Assembly: GCF_003367175.1 (NCBI RefSeq)
Contig: NZ_QRGA01000015.1
Location: 186,001 to 250,000 of the forward strand
DNA: 64,000 nt
Direction: 5' to 3'
Source of the DNA: Trinickia dinghuensis
Lineage (GTDB): Bacteria > Pseudomonadota > Gammaproteobacteria > Burkholderiales > Burkholderiaceae
Positions 44,132 to 53,962 of this stretch are shown one piece after another. Position 1 is the stretch's first letter. Each line of letters starts with the position of its first letter. A program made the translations under genes and the position numbers. The notes beneath the pieces are model-generated. The model had not been told where the DNA came from and made no database searches. It saw nothing but the letters and a program-made list of their open reading frames with translations.

Positions 44132-44334
44132 GACTGATCGAGAGTAGCTTTTAACGGTTCGCGCGCACCGACGGCCGGTACGTGCACCGGGAGTTTACCG
44201 CTAATCGCCATTTGGGGTCGGTCGGGGGCATCGCAGCAGGCTCCGCCACCGCCTATACTGGGAAACAGCCCCGCGCCCGCACGTTCGTGCGGCGGAGCTC
44301 GACCCCGCCCCCAACCGAGAAGACGGAGACTCTC

Positions 44335-44811
44335 ATGCCCAACGTAGCGCAGATTCTCAAGTCGAAGCTGGATGACCCGCAAGCCGCGAAGAGGATCGCC
44401 GAGCAGCCGGTGGTCACAATCGACATCGACGCGTCGGTCTTCGACGCCGTGAAGATGATGTCCCAGCATCAAATCGGCGCGTTGATCGTGACCGAGGGCA
44501 CGGACGGGGCGATCGCGGGAATCATCACTGAACGCGATTACGCCCGCAAGATCGTTTTGATGGACCGCTCGTCGAAATCGACCCGGGTCGGCGAAATCAT
44601 GACCAAGCAAGTCCTGCACGTGCGGATGTCCGACACCACCGAGGCCTGCATGGCCCTGATGACGGAACATCGGATGCGCCACTTGCCTGTGATCGACGCC
44701 GGGCGGCTAGTCGGCATGGTCTCGATCGGCGATCTGGTCAAGGCCATCATCTCGGAGCAAGAGTTCACCATCCAGCAGCTCGAGCACTACATTTCGGGCG
44801 TTCATATCTAG
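44335..44811 (+). CDS. CBS-domain-pair protein
   Basis: This 158-residue protein consists of two CBS domains: AVKMMSQHQIGALIVTEG ... GIITERDYARKIVLM, then TEACMALMTEHRMRHLPVID ... VGMVSIGDLVKAII. Such proteins bind adenosyl nucleotides and sense energy or redox state. ACGGAGAC precedes ATG 44335. No effector partner is encoded next to it. Confidence 0.92.
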   Translation: MPNVAQILKSKLDDPQAAKRIAEQPVVTIDIDASVFDAVKMMSQHQIGALIVTEGTDGAIAGIITERDYARKIVLMDRSSKSTRVGEIMTKQVLHVRMSDTTEACMALMTEHRMRHLPVIDAGRLVGMVSIGDLVKAIISEQEFTIQQLEHYISGVHI

Positions 44812-45264
44812 CTTGCCCCACCCGTCGGGAGCGCCCGGGTGCCTCGGCACTCGAGCACTCGTTCCGGCCACGGCGCGGCGAAACGCCGCTTTCGGTCAAT
44901 CGCTTTGGCAATGCCCGAAAATAACGTCCTCCCCGAGATAAGACAGTCTGCTCCAACTAAATGCAGTTATATCCAAGATGGAATCGGTTTAATTCTCCGA
45001 TCCATACAAAATAGCCAACACCCCTCGACTCGAACACAAAGAATTTTCCACTCGGCTGAAATCGATATCAAACGCCCATCGATTGGGCTTCTATTCAAAA
45101 ACCCCTCTTTTACTCTCGCTGATACCCCGAATCCAGGGAAACAGATCAATTACATTTCATTCGTCTGATATGATTTCGCAAAATCAGACTTCTCGAAATT
45201 ATTTCGGTCGATCGAGTCATCTCCCTGTTTCGGGCAAGTAATATTTTCGACATGCGAGGACAAT
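44812..45264. other. AT-rich regulatory region upstream of the circuit B luxR
   Basis: This 450-bp stretch has visibly lower GC than the rest of the window, especially 44920-45250, and no convincing gene; the short open frames lack ribosome-binding sites. It contains two inverted repeats: GCCCA-N5-TGGGC at 45074-45088 and GTCTGAT-N13-ATCAGAC at 45163-45189, the latter about 75 bp before the luxR start with arms two helical turns apart. Confidence 0.5.
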
Positions 45265-45993
45265 ATGCCACGCCAATTTATAGAGCCGATGGCGCCGCTA
45301 TGGCGCGCGGCGGACGAGAAATCGTGGTTCGAAGCCGTTGCGTTGCTGGGAAGGAAATATGGCTTCGACCACACGCTATTTGCCGTCGTGCCGCGGCCGG
45401 GTATGCGCTTCAGCGATGCTTATCTGCGCAGCACCTACGCTCAGAGCTGGCGGCAGGCGTACGACGAGCGCGCGCTGTTTCGCATCGATCCGACCGTCGC
45501 CCACTGCCTCACGCAGACGTCGCCGCTCATCTGGACGTCGTCGCTGTTCGCCGAGCGCAATCAGCAGGAAATGTATGAGGAAGCTTGCCAGCACGGGCTG
45601 TGTACCGGGATTTCATTGCCGATTCACGGCCCCAAGCAGGAAGTCGGCATGCTGTGCTTCCTGCGCAGCAGGCACGCGGGCAATTCGTTCGACGCGAACG
45701 TCGAGCGCAGTCTGCCGATGCTGACGCTGTTGCGCGACGTCGCCTTCGATACGAGCCAGCGTTTCCTCGACGGATACACCGAGCGGCTTGTACCGAAGCT
45801 GACGCCGCGCGAATACGAATGCTTGAAATGGACGGCGCAAGGAAAGTCGACATGGGAGATCGCCAAGATCTTCGGCTGCTCGGAAGCCACCGTGAACTTT
45901 CACATGACCAACATTCGCGGCAAGTTTGGGGTCAGCTCCAGAAGCGCCGCGGCCGTCAAGGCGACCCGAATGGGGTTGATTGATCCGGATTGA
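45265..45993 (+). CDS. LuxR-family AHL receptor, BraR-like (circuit B)
   Basis: This 242-residue regulator has an AHL-binding domain (AYLRSTYAQSWRQAYDERALFRIDPTV carries the conserved Trp, Tyr and Asp-Pro) and a C-terminal GerE HTH (LTPREYECLKWTAQGKSTWEIAKIFGCSEATVNFHMTNI). The gene order luxR, opposite-strand rsaL, luxI is that of Paraburkholderia BraR/RsaL/BraI and Pseudomonas LasR/RsaL/LasI. Its 3' end overlaps the convergent rsaL gene by 38 bp. Confidence 0.93.
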   Translation: MPRQFIEPMAPLWRAADEKSWFEAVALLGRKYGFDHTLFAVVPRPGMRFSDAYLRSTYAQSWRQAYDERALFRIDPTVAHCLTQTSPLIWTSSLFAERNQQEMYEEACQHGLCTGISLPIHGPKQEVGMLCFLRSRHAGNSFDANVERSLPMLTLLRDVAFDTSQRFLDGYTERLVPKLTPREYECLKWTAQGKSTWEIAKIFGCSEATVNFHMTNIRGKFGVSSRSAAAVKATRMGLIDPD

Positions 45994-46285
45994 CGCGTGC
46001 CGGCCGAAGCGCCGGCATCCGCTTTTGAGAAACGCTGGAAATATCCTCGTCGGAAATCCGTGCCTCGAAATAGAGCCTCAGCAGGATCATGACGGGTTTC
46101 GGAATATTCGCGCCCAGCTCGAAACGGCTGCCGCGCGACTGCGTCACGCCGAAGCGGGCCCAGAAGGTTTTTTGGCTTTCCTTGACTTGCTTGCGGTAAG
46201 CCTGAATGAAGGCACTGTTGATTTCAGCTCGAACCGGCCGAACGGACTCCTCAGTCTGCGGCTGACGAATATCGGCTATGGACAT
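45956..46285 (-). CDS. rsaL: RsaL-like quorum-sensing repressor
   Basis: This 109-residue protein has a helix-turn-helix core matching RsaL as I remember it: ESQKTFWARFGVTQSRGSRF, then GANIPKP-x3-LLRLYFEARISDEDI. In Pseudomonas RsaL binds the bidirectional rsaL-luxI promoter and holds AHL at a set level. Here the gene lies opposite to and between luxR and luxI, the same arrangement. ATG 46285 follows AGGTG; further in-frame ATGs at 46327 and upstream exist. The C-terminal extension overlaps luxR. Confidence 0.88.
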   Translation of the reverse strand: MSIADIRQPQTEESVRPVRAEINSAFIQAYRKQVKESQKTFWARFGVTQSRGSRFELGANIPKPVMILLRLYFEARISDEDISSVSQKRMPALRPARVNPDQSTPFGSP

Positions 46286-46350
46286 GTCTTTCACCTGATC
46301 GGGGGACGTACTCGATACCCGCATCATCCCAAGTGTCACCGTTGATTTGT

Positions 46351-46370
46351 ACCTATCTTGCTTGACAGTT
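46351..46370 (+). promoter_or_regulatory. lux box upstream of the circuit B AHL synthase
   Basis: The sequence ACCTATCTTGCTTGACAGTT has a strong right half (TTGACAG, also present in the circuit A box) and a weaker left half. A -10-like TATGGT at 46392-46397 would place the box about 42 bp upstream of transcription start. The region is shared with the divergent rsaL promoter. Confidence 0.6.
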
Positions 46371-46388
46371 ACACCGAGCACGCAAAGT

Positions 46389-46403
46389 GCATATGGTCTA
46401 TGC
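46389..46403. promoter_or_regulatory. Candidate RsaL operator GCATA-N5-TATGC
   Basis: A 5-bp inverted repeat overlaps the predicted -10 of the luxI promoter, where a repressor would block transcription. The arms do not match the orientation of the Pseudomonas RsaL site I recall, so the assignment is tentative. Confidence 0.3.
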
Positions 46404-46421
46404 CGTTTAGGTAGGAGGTTA

Positions 46422-46442
46422 ATGACAACCCGGGAGAGCTAG
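46422..46442 (+). other. Six-codon leader minicistron abutting luxI
   Basis: AGGAGG at 46413-46418 precedes an ATG at 46422 that opens a frame of six codons. It ends in TAG at 46440-46442, directly against the luxI ATG. The 3-base spacing from AGGAGG is short. If translated, it would couple ribosome delivery to luxI. Confidence 0.35.
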
Positions 46443-47180
46443 ATGAATACGAAGATCACAATCGATAAACAATGCAGCTTCGATCTCGATGCGCTGGCGC
46501 AGATGCATCGGTTGCGCGCCAAGATATTCAGCGAGCGGATGGGGTGGGAGGTCGCCGTGCAGTCCGGAATGGAAATCGACGGCTACGATGCGTGCTCGCC
46601 CCACTACCTGCTCGTGCGCGACGGTTCCGATGCGGTGTGCGGCTGCTGGCGGCTGCTGCCGACCCAGGGGCCGTACATGTTGCGCGACACGTTTCCCCAG
46701 CTCCTGCACGGACAAGAGCCACCGGCCTCGCCGCGAATTTGGGAGCTGAGCCGCTTCGCGATCGTCTCGCCGGAACAGGCGGGATTCGGCTTCGGGGAGC
46801 TGGCGCTCGACGCGATGCGCGCCGTCGTCGCGTTCGCCGACCGGCGCAATGTCACGAGCTATGTCACCGTCACCACCATCGCGGTCGAGCGGCTGCTCGT
46901 AAGGGCCCGCGTTGCCACGCGGCGCTTCGGCCCGCCGATGGGCGTCGGCAAGGTCAGCGCCGTCGCACTGTCGATCGACCTCGGCGAGCAAACCCACGAG
47001 GCGCTGTTCGGGCACGGCAGCGCGTGCGCCTCAACGCAGCACGGGTTCGAGCAATCGCCTAGGACCGCTGACGAATGCGCTACCCGGCTCGTAAAAGCGC
47101 AGCAGCGCATGCATTTCGCGCGACAAGCCGATGCGCTTGGCGGCCCCAATGCGGGCGCGGGACGAATCGTCACCGCTTAG
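46443..47180 (+). CDS. Acyl-homoserine-lactone synthase, BraI-like (circuit B)
   Basis: This 245-residue LuxI-family enzyme has Arg, Phe and Trp in [12 protein letters not shown], Asp in MEIDGYD, the [18 protein letters not shown] block and WELSRFAI. Thr-rich [13 protein letters not shown] may indicate 3-oxo-acyl preference, as in synthases with a Thr at the equivalent position. The usual length is about 200; here about 45 C-terminal residues after the normal end run antisense through the 3' part of the DNA glycosylase gene. GGGAGAG precedes the ATG. Confidence 0.93.
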   Translation: MNTKITIDKQCSFDLDALAQMHRLRAKIFSERMGWEVAVQSGMEIDGYDACSPHYLLVRDGSDAVCGCWRLLPTQGPYMLRDTFPQLLHGQEPPASPRIWELSRFAIVSPEQAGFGFGELALDAMRAVVAFADRRNVTSYVTVTTIAVERLLVRARVATRRFGPPMGVGKVSAVALSIDLGEQTHEALFGHGSACASTQHGFEQSPRTADECATRLVKAQQRMHFARQADALGGPNAGAGRIVTA

Positions 47181-47678
47181 ACGTCCTATCCACAGTGCCC
47201 CGCCGCCGCATAGGTCCGCCCCATCCCACTGCGGGCCGATCGCGAACGCCGAGCATAGCCGCCCGGGCCCGCGCGCGAGGTCGGCATGTTTGACGCCGGG
47301 CCGCCGGCTTTGCATGAGCGGCACGCCGTCGAGCGGCTCCACGGCGCGAAACAGCACGGCGGCGCCCTCGCCTTCGCGTTCGGCCGACATGTTGATCGTG
47401 TACGAAGCCCCGTAGACGAGCCGCACGTAGGCGTGGCCAGGCGCGCGAAAGAGTGCGCCGTTGTACGCGCGCAGCCCTCGATAGGCGTAGCCCGTCGAAT
47501 CGCCGACCGGATACGCTTCGGTTTCGACGAGCCGTCCGCTCACGCGGCCTTCCGGCGAATCGTGCACGAGGCATTTGCCGATCATGAAGCGCGCGAGTTC
47601 GACCGTGTCGACGGGCAGCTCATCGCGCATCAAAGGCACGATGGCATGGATCGATGCATTCTCGCCGCCGGGCAGCAT
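47031..47678 (-). CDS. 3-methyladenine DNA glycosylase (AAG/Mpg family)
   Basis: This 215-residue enzyme has [12 protein letters not shown], the catalytic Glu region [48 protein letters not shown] and a final SGPRR segment. It removes alkylated purines in base-excision repair. The canonical GMxxCLNV stretch reads GASYTINMS, a divergent but recognisable form. ATG 47630 is an alternative start. Its 3' 150 bp overlap the opposite-strand luxI gene. Confidence 0.9.
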   Translation of the reverse strand: MLPGGENASIHAIVPLMRDELPVDTVELARFMIGKCLVHDSPEGRVSGRLVETEAYPVGDSTGYAYRGLRAYNGALFRAPGHAYVRLVYGASYTINMSAEREGEGAAVLFRAVEPLDGVPLMQSRRPGVKHADLARGPGRLCSAFAIGPQWDGADLCGGGALWIGRLSGDDSSRARIGAAKRIGLSREMHALLRFYEPGSAFVSGPRRLLEPVLR

Positions 47679-47754
47679 GATCTAAGGTACCTCGTCACGA
47701 TGGCAGGCAATCTTCGTTCTTCGGCGTCGGGGCGGCGCGATGAACGCCGCGCCC

Positions 47755-48687
47755 TCAACCCACTCGAGCGCGCGCGACTCGGCACGCGGCCAAGTCCCAA
47801 GCCGCGCAGCCGACACTCTTGAACACGATGGGCGTCGTGCTCGCGTGCACGCGCTCTGTAGACGCGCCGCCCGCGGCCAGGGCATCGGCCAGCCCGGCAA
47901 CGCTTGCCCAATCGACACCTGCCTGAATGAAATCGCCGGCTTCGTGGGGCGCGCCGGCCAAGTCGTCGACATAAAGCGCGCTGCCTTGGAGCGTACGCGG
48001 CCCGATTTCGGCCATTTCGGGCGTAAACGCCCCCACTCCGATCACGAGCCGCCCAAGCCGAGCGGGCTCGTCGTAGACGGGCGCTCGGCTGGTCGTGAGC
48101 GTGATGACGGCATCGACCGTATCGGGAAGCGTGCCGCCTTCGCCTTCATCGGGGCGCATCGAGATGCCCTTGCCGTGATCCGCGCAAAACGCCCGCGCCC
48201 GTGCGGGAGCGCTCCCGCGAACGATCACGCGCGCCTCGGGATAGACTGCGGCCAGCGCCTGGGCATGATAGGCCGCTTGCGTGCCGGTCCCGATCAGCAG
48301 CACCTCTTTCGGCGCCGCGCGCAGGAACGTGCGGATCGCGAGCAGCGTCACCGCCGCGGTGCGCCGGCCCGTGACGGTCGGGCCGTCGAGCGCGAACAGC
48401 GTCTCGCCCGTATCGGGATCGCAGACGCTCACGTGGCCGTGAATCGTCGGCAACGCCCGCTCGCGGTTGGCCGGACACACGTTCACGAGCTTGTGGATGG
48501 CAAGATCGCGCGCCGCCGCCGGCATCGCCAGCATGATTCCCCCCTGATTGAGCGGCACCACGAGCCGCGCCGGGCTGGCGATCTCGCCACGGGCCGCTTC
48601 CGCGCAAGCTTGCGCCAGCGCATCGGCAAGCGCCGGAAACGGCGTCAAGCGGGCCGTCGCCTCGGCGTCGAAAAACTGCATCGTCAT
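47755..48687 (-). CDS. Ornithine cyclodeaminase/mu-crystallin family ketimine reductase
   Basis: This 310-residue protein has the family's NAD(P)-binding motif LLIGTGTQAAYHAQALAAVYP (about residues 130-150), RRTAAVTLLAIRTFL and DDLAGAPHEAGD. Many bacterial members reduce delta1-pyrroline-2-carboxylate or delta1-piperideine-2-carboxylate. Both fit here: hydroxyproline genes lie 13 kb away and lysine/pipecolate genes just upstream. The BetR-type regulator is divergent. Confidence 0.88.
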   Translation of the reverse strand: MTMQFFDAEATARLTPFPALADALAQACAEAARGEIASPARLVVPLNQGGIMLAMPAAARDLAIHKLVNVCPANRERALPTIHGHVSVCDPDTGETLFALDGPTVTGRRTAAVTLLAIRTFLRAAPKEVLLIGTGTQAAYHAQALAAVYPEARVIVRGSAPARARAFCADHGKGISMRPDEGEGGTLPDTVDAVITLTTSRAPVYDEPARLGRLVIGVGAFTPEMAEIGPRTLQGSALYVDDLAGAPHEAGDFIQAGVDWASVAGLADALAAGGASTERVHASTTPIVFKSVGCAAWDLAACRVARARVG

Positions 48688-48812
48688 AGGGTTTTCTCCA
48701 GTACGGGGACCCCGCGTTGACTACCGGTAACGAACGTAACCTGTCGATACATATTTGACGCGGGCGCGCCACGCGTTGCCCGTTAAAATACGCCCGCATC
48801 CTGACTTTTACC

Positions 48813-48850
48813 GCTGTGGCGCGGTTGCGCGCCACAGCTATTATTATTCC
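48813..48850 (+). terminator. Terminator-like hairpin in the leader of the BetR-type gene
   Basis: GCTGTGGCGCG (48813-48823) and CGCGCCACAGC (48828-48838) form a perfect 11-bp stem with a GTTG loop, followed by TATTATTATT. It resembles an intrinsic terminator reading rightwards, yet the only gene it precedes starts at 48883. It could attenuate that gene or be its operator. Confidence 0.5.
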
Positions 48851-48882
48851 GTGACCGCCTCGTCGCCGCGCCCTGAAGCAGT

Positions 48883-49737
48883 ATGACCACAGAAGCCACC
48901 TTAGCGGACTCACTCGCCGTTGCCGATCGCGTGCGCGCACTGATGGTTCGCCATGGCATCGGCAAGCGACAGCAGACCACCGAGCTTTGCCGAATCCTCG
49001 ACCTGAGCTTTTCGCAAGGACACCGCAAACTGCGCGGCAGCAGTCCGTGGACGCTCGCGCAAATCCGCAAGGTAGCGGAAGCGTTCGGCGAGGCCCCCAC
49101 GCAACTGTTCGGCGCGCAGGAAAACGGGCTCGGCGCCCCGGGCGCGCAACCGCGCGAGGCGATGCTCAACATGGGCGCGTTCGAAGGGCCTTGCATCGCC
49201 TGGATCGGCGAGCCGCTCGGCCCCTACGAGCGGGCCGAATTCGTCGCCTATGGCGAAGGCGAGCGCTGGCGCATCGTCCGTTGCGACGGTGCACCCGGCG
49301 AACGCGCGCACGAAGTGCTGAAAATCGAAATCCATCCGCGCCGAGGCGAGGCCGAGCGCCCGGCGGTGGCCGTCGTGGACGCCGATCAAGCGGCCGCCGA
49401 AGCGCTGTGCGACTACTTCGCGCAGAACGGCTTCGCGGCCACCGCGTACGATCGCCTCGCCGCGTTCGCCGACGCACTGCACGCGCAAACGTTTGATGCC
49501 GTGGTAACCGACTGGCTTTTCGACGGGCACACGGCCGCGGCCGCGATCGAGGCGGTCCGCCGCTCCGCGCGGCCCGATGCGCCGATCTTCCTGCTGACGG
49601 GCGACCTGTTGACCGGCAAGGCGAGCGAGTCGGAGATCAGCGAGGTGATCCGCCGCTTCGACGTGGCCTGCTACGAAAAGCCGGCGCGCTTGGCGATTCT
49701 CGTCGCCGATCTTTCGAAACGCCTCGGCCGCGCGTAA
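48883..49737 (+). CDS. BetR-type HTH regulator fused to a receiver domain
   Basis: This 284-residue protein has an N-terminal BetR-like helix-turn-helix (RVRALMVRHGIGKRQQTTELCRILDLSFSQGHRKLRG). A middle region of about 70 residues is followed by a C-terminal receiver-like domain (AVAVVDADQAAAEALCDYF; likely phosphoacceptor Asp in VVTDWLFDG; Lys in CYEKPARL). The HTH-first, receiver-last order is the reverse of ordinary response regulators. It diverges from the ketimine reductase, and a strong hairpin lies in its leader. Confidence 0.85.
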   Translation: MTTEATLADSLAVADRVRALMVRHGIGKRQQTTELCRILDLSFSQGHRKLRGSSPWTLAQIRKVAEAFGEAPTQLFGAQENGLGAPGAQPREAMLNMGAFEGPCIAWIGEPLGPYERAEFVAYGEGERWRIVRCDGAPGERAHEVLKIEIHPRRGEAERPAVAVVDADQAAAEALCDYFAQNGFAATAYDRLAAFADALHAQTFDAVVTDWLFDGHTAAAAIEAVRRSARPDAPIFLLTGDLLTGKASESEISEVIRRFDVACYEKPARLAILVADLSKRLGRA

Positions 49738-49855
49738 ATAGGCACAGGCGCGATGGCCGCGGTGTCCGATGCCCCGGTCGCCGCCGCGGCCGGCCGATCG
49801 CCCCGGCGCGGCCGGGGCCGACAAGCGCGCACTCAACGCTCTCAACGCTCAGTGT

Positions 49856-51370
<1,515 letters not shown>

Positions 51371-51396
51371 GTCCTCTTTAGAGTCGAGTTACTTCG

Positions 51397-52638
51397 TCAA
51401 AATGATAACGCCGACGCGAGCCGACGCGCGCCTTCGAATGCCTCGGCTTCGCCGGGCGCCGCGAACGACAGCCGCAAACTGCTCGCATCCGGCTCGCGCA
51501 CGAAGAACGCGGTGCCGGGCACGAACATCACGTTGCGCTCGATCGCGCGCTTGAGCACTTCGCCGGCGTCGCGCCCGCCGGCCAGTCTTGCCCAGACGAA
51601 CATGCCGCCCTGCGGCGCGGAAAACTCGATGTCGTTCGGCGCGAAATGCGCCAGCGCCTTCAGCATGGCCTCGCAGCGCGACCGATAGGCGCCGAGGATC
51701 GAGCGAAGATGCTGCTCCAAGCCGCCGCCGTCGAGATAATGGCGCGCCGTCTCCTGCGCGAGCGGCGACGTGCACAAATCGCTGGTCTGCTTGGCGACGA
51801 TCATCCGTCGCGCGATGGGTGCCGGAGCGATTGCCCAACCGATCCGCAAGCCGGGCGCGACGATCTTCGACAAGCTGCCGAAATAGACGACCCAGTCGCG
51901 GGCGCCGGGGCAGGCATCGGCCAAGGCGAGGATCGGCGGCACGGGGTTGCCCGCGAAGCGCAATTCGCCATACGGATCGTCTTCGACGAGCACGATGCGC
52001 CGCGCTTGCGCGAGCCGCACCAGTGCCTCGCGCCGTTCGCGCGGCAAGGTCGCGCCCGTGGGATTCGCGAAGGTGGGCACCGTGTAGAGCAGCTTCGGCC
52101 GGCCCGCGCCGGCAGGCCACGCGTCGAGCTGGGCGGCGAGCGCATCGACGTCGATGCCGTCGCCGTCGGTGCGGACCGTGACGATGTTCGCGCCGGCGAG
52201 CCGCAGCGCCGCGATCGCGGCGGGATAAGCAGGCTCTTCGATCAGCGCCGTATCGCCCGGGGCGATCAGCGTGCGCAGCAGCAAGTCGAAGCCTTGCTGC
52301 GAGCCGGTCGTCACGACGATGTCGTCGGGGCCGCATTGCACGCCGCGCTCGCCCATGAGCCGGGCGAGCGACCGGCGCAACAGCGGTGCGCCGGCCGTAT
52401 CGCCGTATTGCAGGCAGGCAACCGGGTCGCTCCGGTATGCCGCGTCGAGCGCTTTTGCCAGCCCCTCCCGATCGAACAGATCCTTCGACGGATAACCGCC
52501 CGCGAACGAAATCATCCCGGGACGGCCGACGTACTTGAACAGCTCGCGGATCGGCGAGCCCTGAGGAGCACGAAACGGCGCGGCGAATCCATAGGCGTCG
52601 TCCGGCGTCTCGGCACACATCGTATTGCCTGATGTCAT
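51397..52638 (-). CDS. PLP-dependent aminotransferase, probable 2-aminoadipate aminotransferase
   Basis: This is a 413-residue fold-type I aminotransferase of the class I/LysN-like group. It has SFAGGYPSKDLFD, VTTGSQQGFDLLLRTLI, VEDDPYGELRF, the PLP Lys in YFGSLSKIVAPGLRIGW and a C-terminal FAAPGEAEAFEGARRL. Between hglS and amaB, conversion of 2-aminoadipate to 2-oxoadipate is the natural role. ATG 52638 has AAGGAGAG before it; the upstream frame is a 9-bp repeat in the leader. Confidence 0.88.
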   Translation of the reverse strand: MTSGNTMCAETPDDAYGFAAPFRAPQGSPIRELFKYVGRPGMISFAGGYPSKDLFDREGLAKALDAAYRSDPVACLQYGDTAGAPLLRRSLARLMGERGVQCGPDDIVVTTGSQQGFDLLLRTLIAPGDTALIEEPAYPAAIAALRLAGANIVTVRTDGDGIDVDALAAQLDAWPAGAGRPKLLYTVPTFANPTGATLPRERREALVRLAQARRIVLVEDDPYGELRFAGNPVPPILALADACPGARDWVVYFGSLSKIVAPGLRIGWAIAPAPIARRMIVAKQTSDLCTSPLAQETARHYLDGGGLEQHLRSILGAYRSRCEAMLKALAHFAPNDIEFSAPQGGMFVWARLAGGRDAGEVLKRAIERNVMFVPGTAFFVREPDASSLRLSFAAPGEAEAFEGARRLASALSF

Positions 52639-52656
52639 CGCTCTCCTTTCGGCCCT

Positions 52657-52683
52657 CTCGACCTTCTCGACCTTCTCGACCTT
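52657..52683 (-). repeat. Three 9-bp tandem repeats in the aminotransferase leader
   Basis: CTCGACCTT is repeated three times head to tail between hglS and the aminotransferase start. Copy-number change here would alter the spacing upstream of the ribosome-binding site. Confidence 0.6.
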
Positions 52684-52725
52684 TTCCACTCGATCGCGCG
52701 GTGGGCGCCGGCTACGCCGCTTCGC

Positions 52726-53742
52726 TCACGCCGCCGCGGTCATTTTGAAAATGCCGGTCGCGTTGCCCGCGTCGAAGCCCAAATCGAGCGCGACACGTCC
52801 CTCTCCATCGGAGTAAGTATCGCGCGTGATGAACTCATAGAACGAACCGGGCACTTCACGGCGCACTTCGGTGCCGTCGTCGCCACGGAAGACGCGGCTG
52901 ACCGGATCGGCCTGAAACGCCGTCTGCTTGACACGCCCCGACTTGGACACTTCGACGCGTTCCTTGATGGGACGGCCCAGCGAACGCTGCGCATCGGCCA
53001 CCGCGAACACGTCGGATACGCGGTCGGTCGCATGATTGAAGGCGTTGCCTTCGGTCGCGATCCATGCCATTTCGGCGGACTCGGCGAGCAAGGTTTGATA
53101 ATCCGCCACGCGCGGCGCGATATGCTGGCGATCGAAACAGCGCACGAGGATCGGCAGCAACGCACAGGCCTCTTCCAACGGCAATGCCGCATCCCGCTCG
53201 AGTTCGGCCAGCCATGCGACCGCTTGCGGCGTGAGCGCGTCGACGGACGAGCCGACCACGTTCGTCACTGCCTCTTGGAATGCCGGCGAAAAACGCTCGG
53301 GGTGCAGTTCGCTGACGAAGAATTGCGCGATGTGCTCGGGCGCGTCGAGGTGAGCGTACGAGCGCCCCGTCATCTTGATCCGATCGAGCGGATAGATTCC
53401 GTTCAAGCGATAGCCGAGCGGCTTGAGAATGCGCGTGAACGCGGCTTCGCCGGGAGGCAGCGCGCCGCAATGCGGCCAGCGGACGGTGCGCAGCGCGCCA
53501 TGATCGAACTGCACGCGCGCGCCTTCGCGAACGACGTCGTCGGTATAGGCGCGGCCCGTCGGCACGCGTTCGAGCAGATCGGAGAACAGCGCCATGTTGA
53601 GCGCCTGCGCCAGTTCCGCGCGCGTCACGATGCCGGCCTCGAAACGCTCAATCGAAGGCGGCACGTTCATCAATGTCACCAACTTTCGCGCGGCGCCTGC
53701 ACCCCATGCGGCTTCGAGCAGTGCGTCGAGATTGCTGTTCAT
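52726..53742 (-). CDS. hglS: 2-oxoadipate dioxygenase/decarboxylase (DUF1338, HglS)
   Basis: This 338-residue protein of the DUF1338/YdcJ family has FDHGALRTVRW and WIATEGNAFNHATDRV, whose His residues plus a Glu in FYEFITRDTY would bind Fe(II). HglS turns 2-oxoadipate into D-2-hydroxyglutarate, completing the D-lysine/pipecolate route. GGGGAA precedes ATG 53742. It is first in the operon hglS-aminotransferase-amaB and diverges from a LysR gene. Confidence 0.92.
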   Translation of the reverse strand: MNSNLDALLEAAWGAGAARKLVTLMNVPPSIERFEAGIVTRAELAQALNMALFSDLLERVPTGRAYTDDVVREGARVQFDHGALRTVRWPHCGALPPGEAAFTRILKPLGYRLNGIYPLDRIKMTGRSYAHLDAPEHIAQFFVSELHPERFSPAFQEAVTNVVGSSVDALTPQAVAWLAELERDAALPLEEACALLPILVRCFDRQHIAPRVADYQTLLAESAEMAWIATEGNAFNHATDRVSDVFAVADAQRSLGRPIKERVEVSKSGRVKQTAFQADPVSRVFRGDDGTEVRREVPGSFYEFITRDTYSDGEGRVALDLGFDAGNATGIFKMTAAA

Positions 53743-53962
53743 CGCTTCATTCCCCATTTTCCGCGTGGGCCGATGCCCACATTGGCAGGCGCAGCCAGCG
53801 CGAAAACGCGGCCGGTACGCAAGTTGGCTTCATCGATCGAATGGGATTGTCGCTGCCGCACTCCCTCCCCACAATTGATTTAAACTCACCACTTCATTCC
53901 AAAAACTCACCAACTTACGCTCAAGCCGCTCTCAGGCCCATTCCGCCGGAGCGGCACCATCG

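Noticed and set aside
44839..45168. 109-codon frame in the AT-rich region before the circuit B luxR
   Set aside because: No ribosome-binding site, mixed composition, and it spans the region's inverted repeats.
52946..52960. ACACTTCGACGCGT match to the end of the 74-bp element
   Set aside because: Inside the hglS coding sequence without the inverted repeat or other conserved blocks; coincidental.
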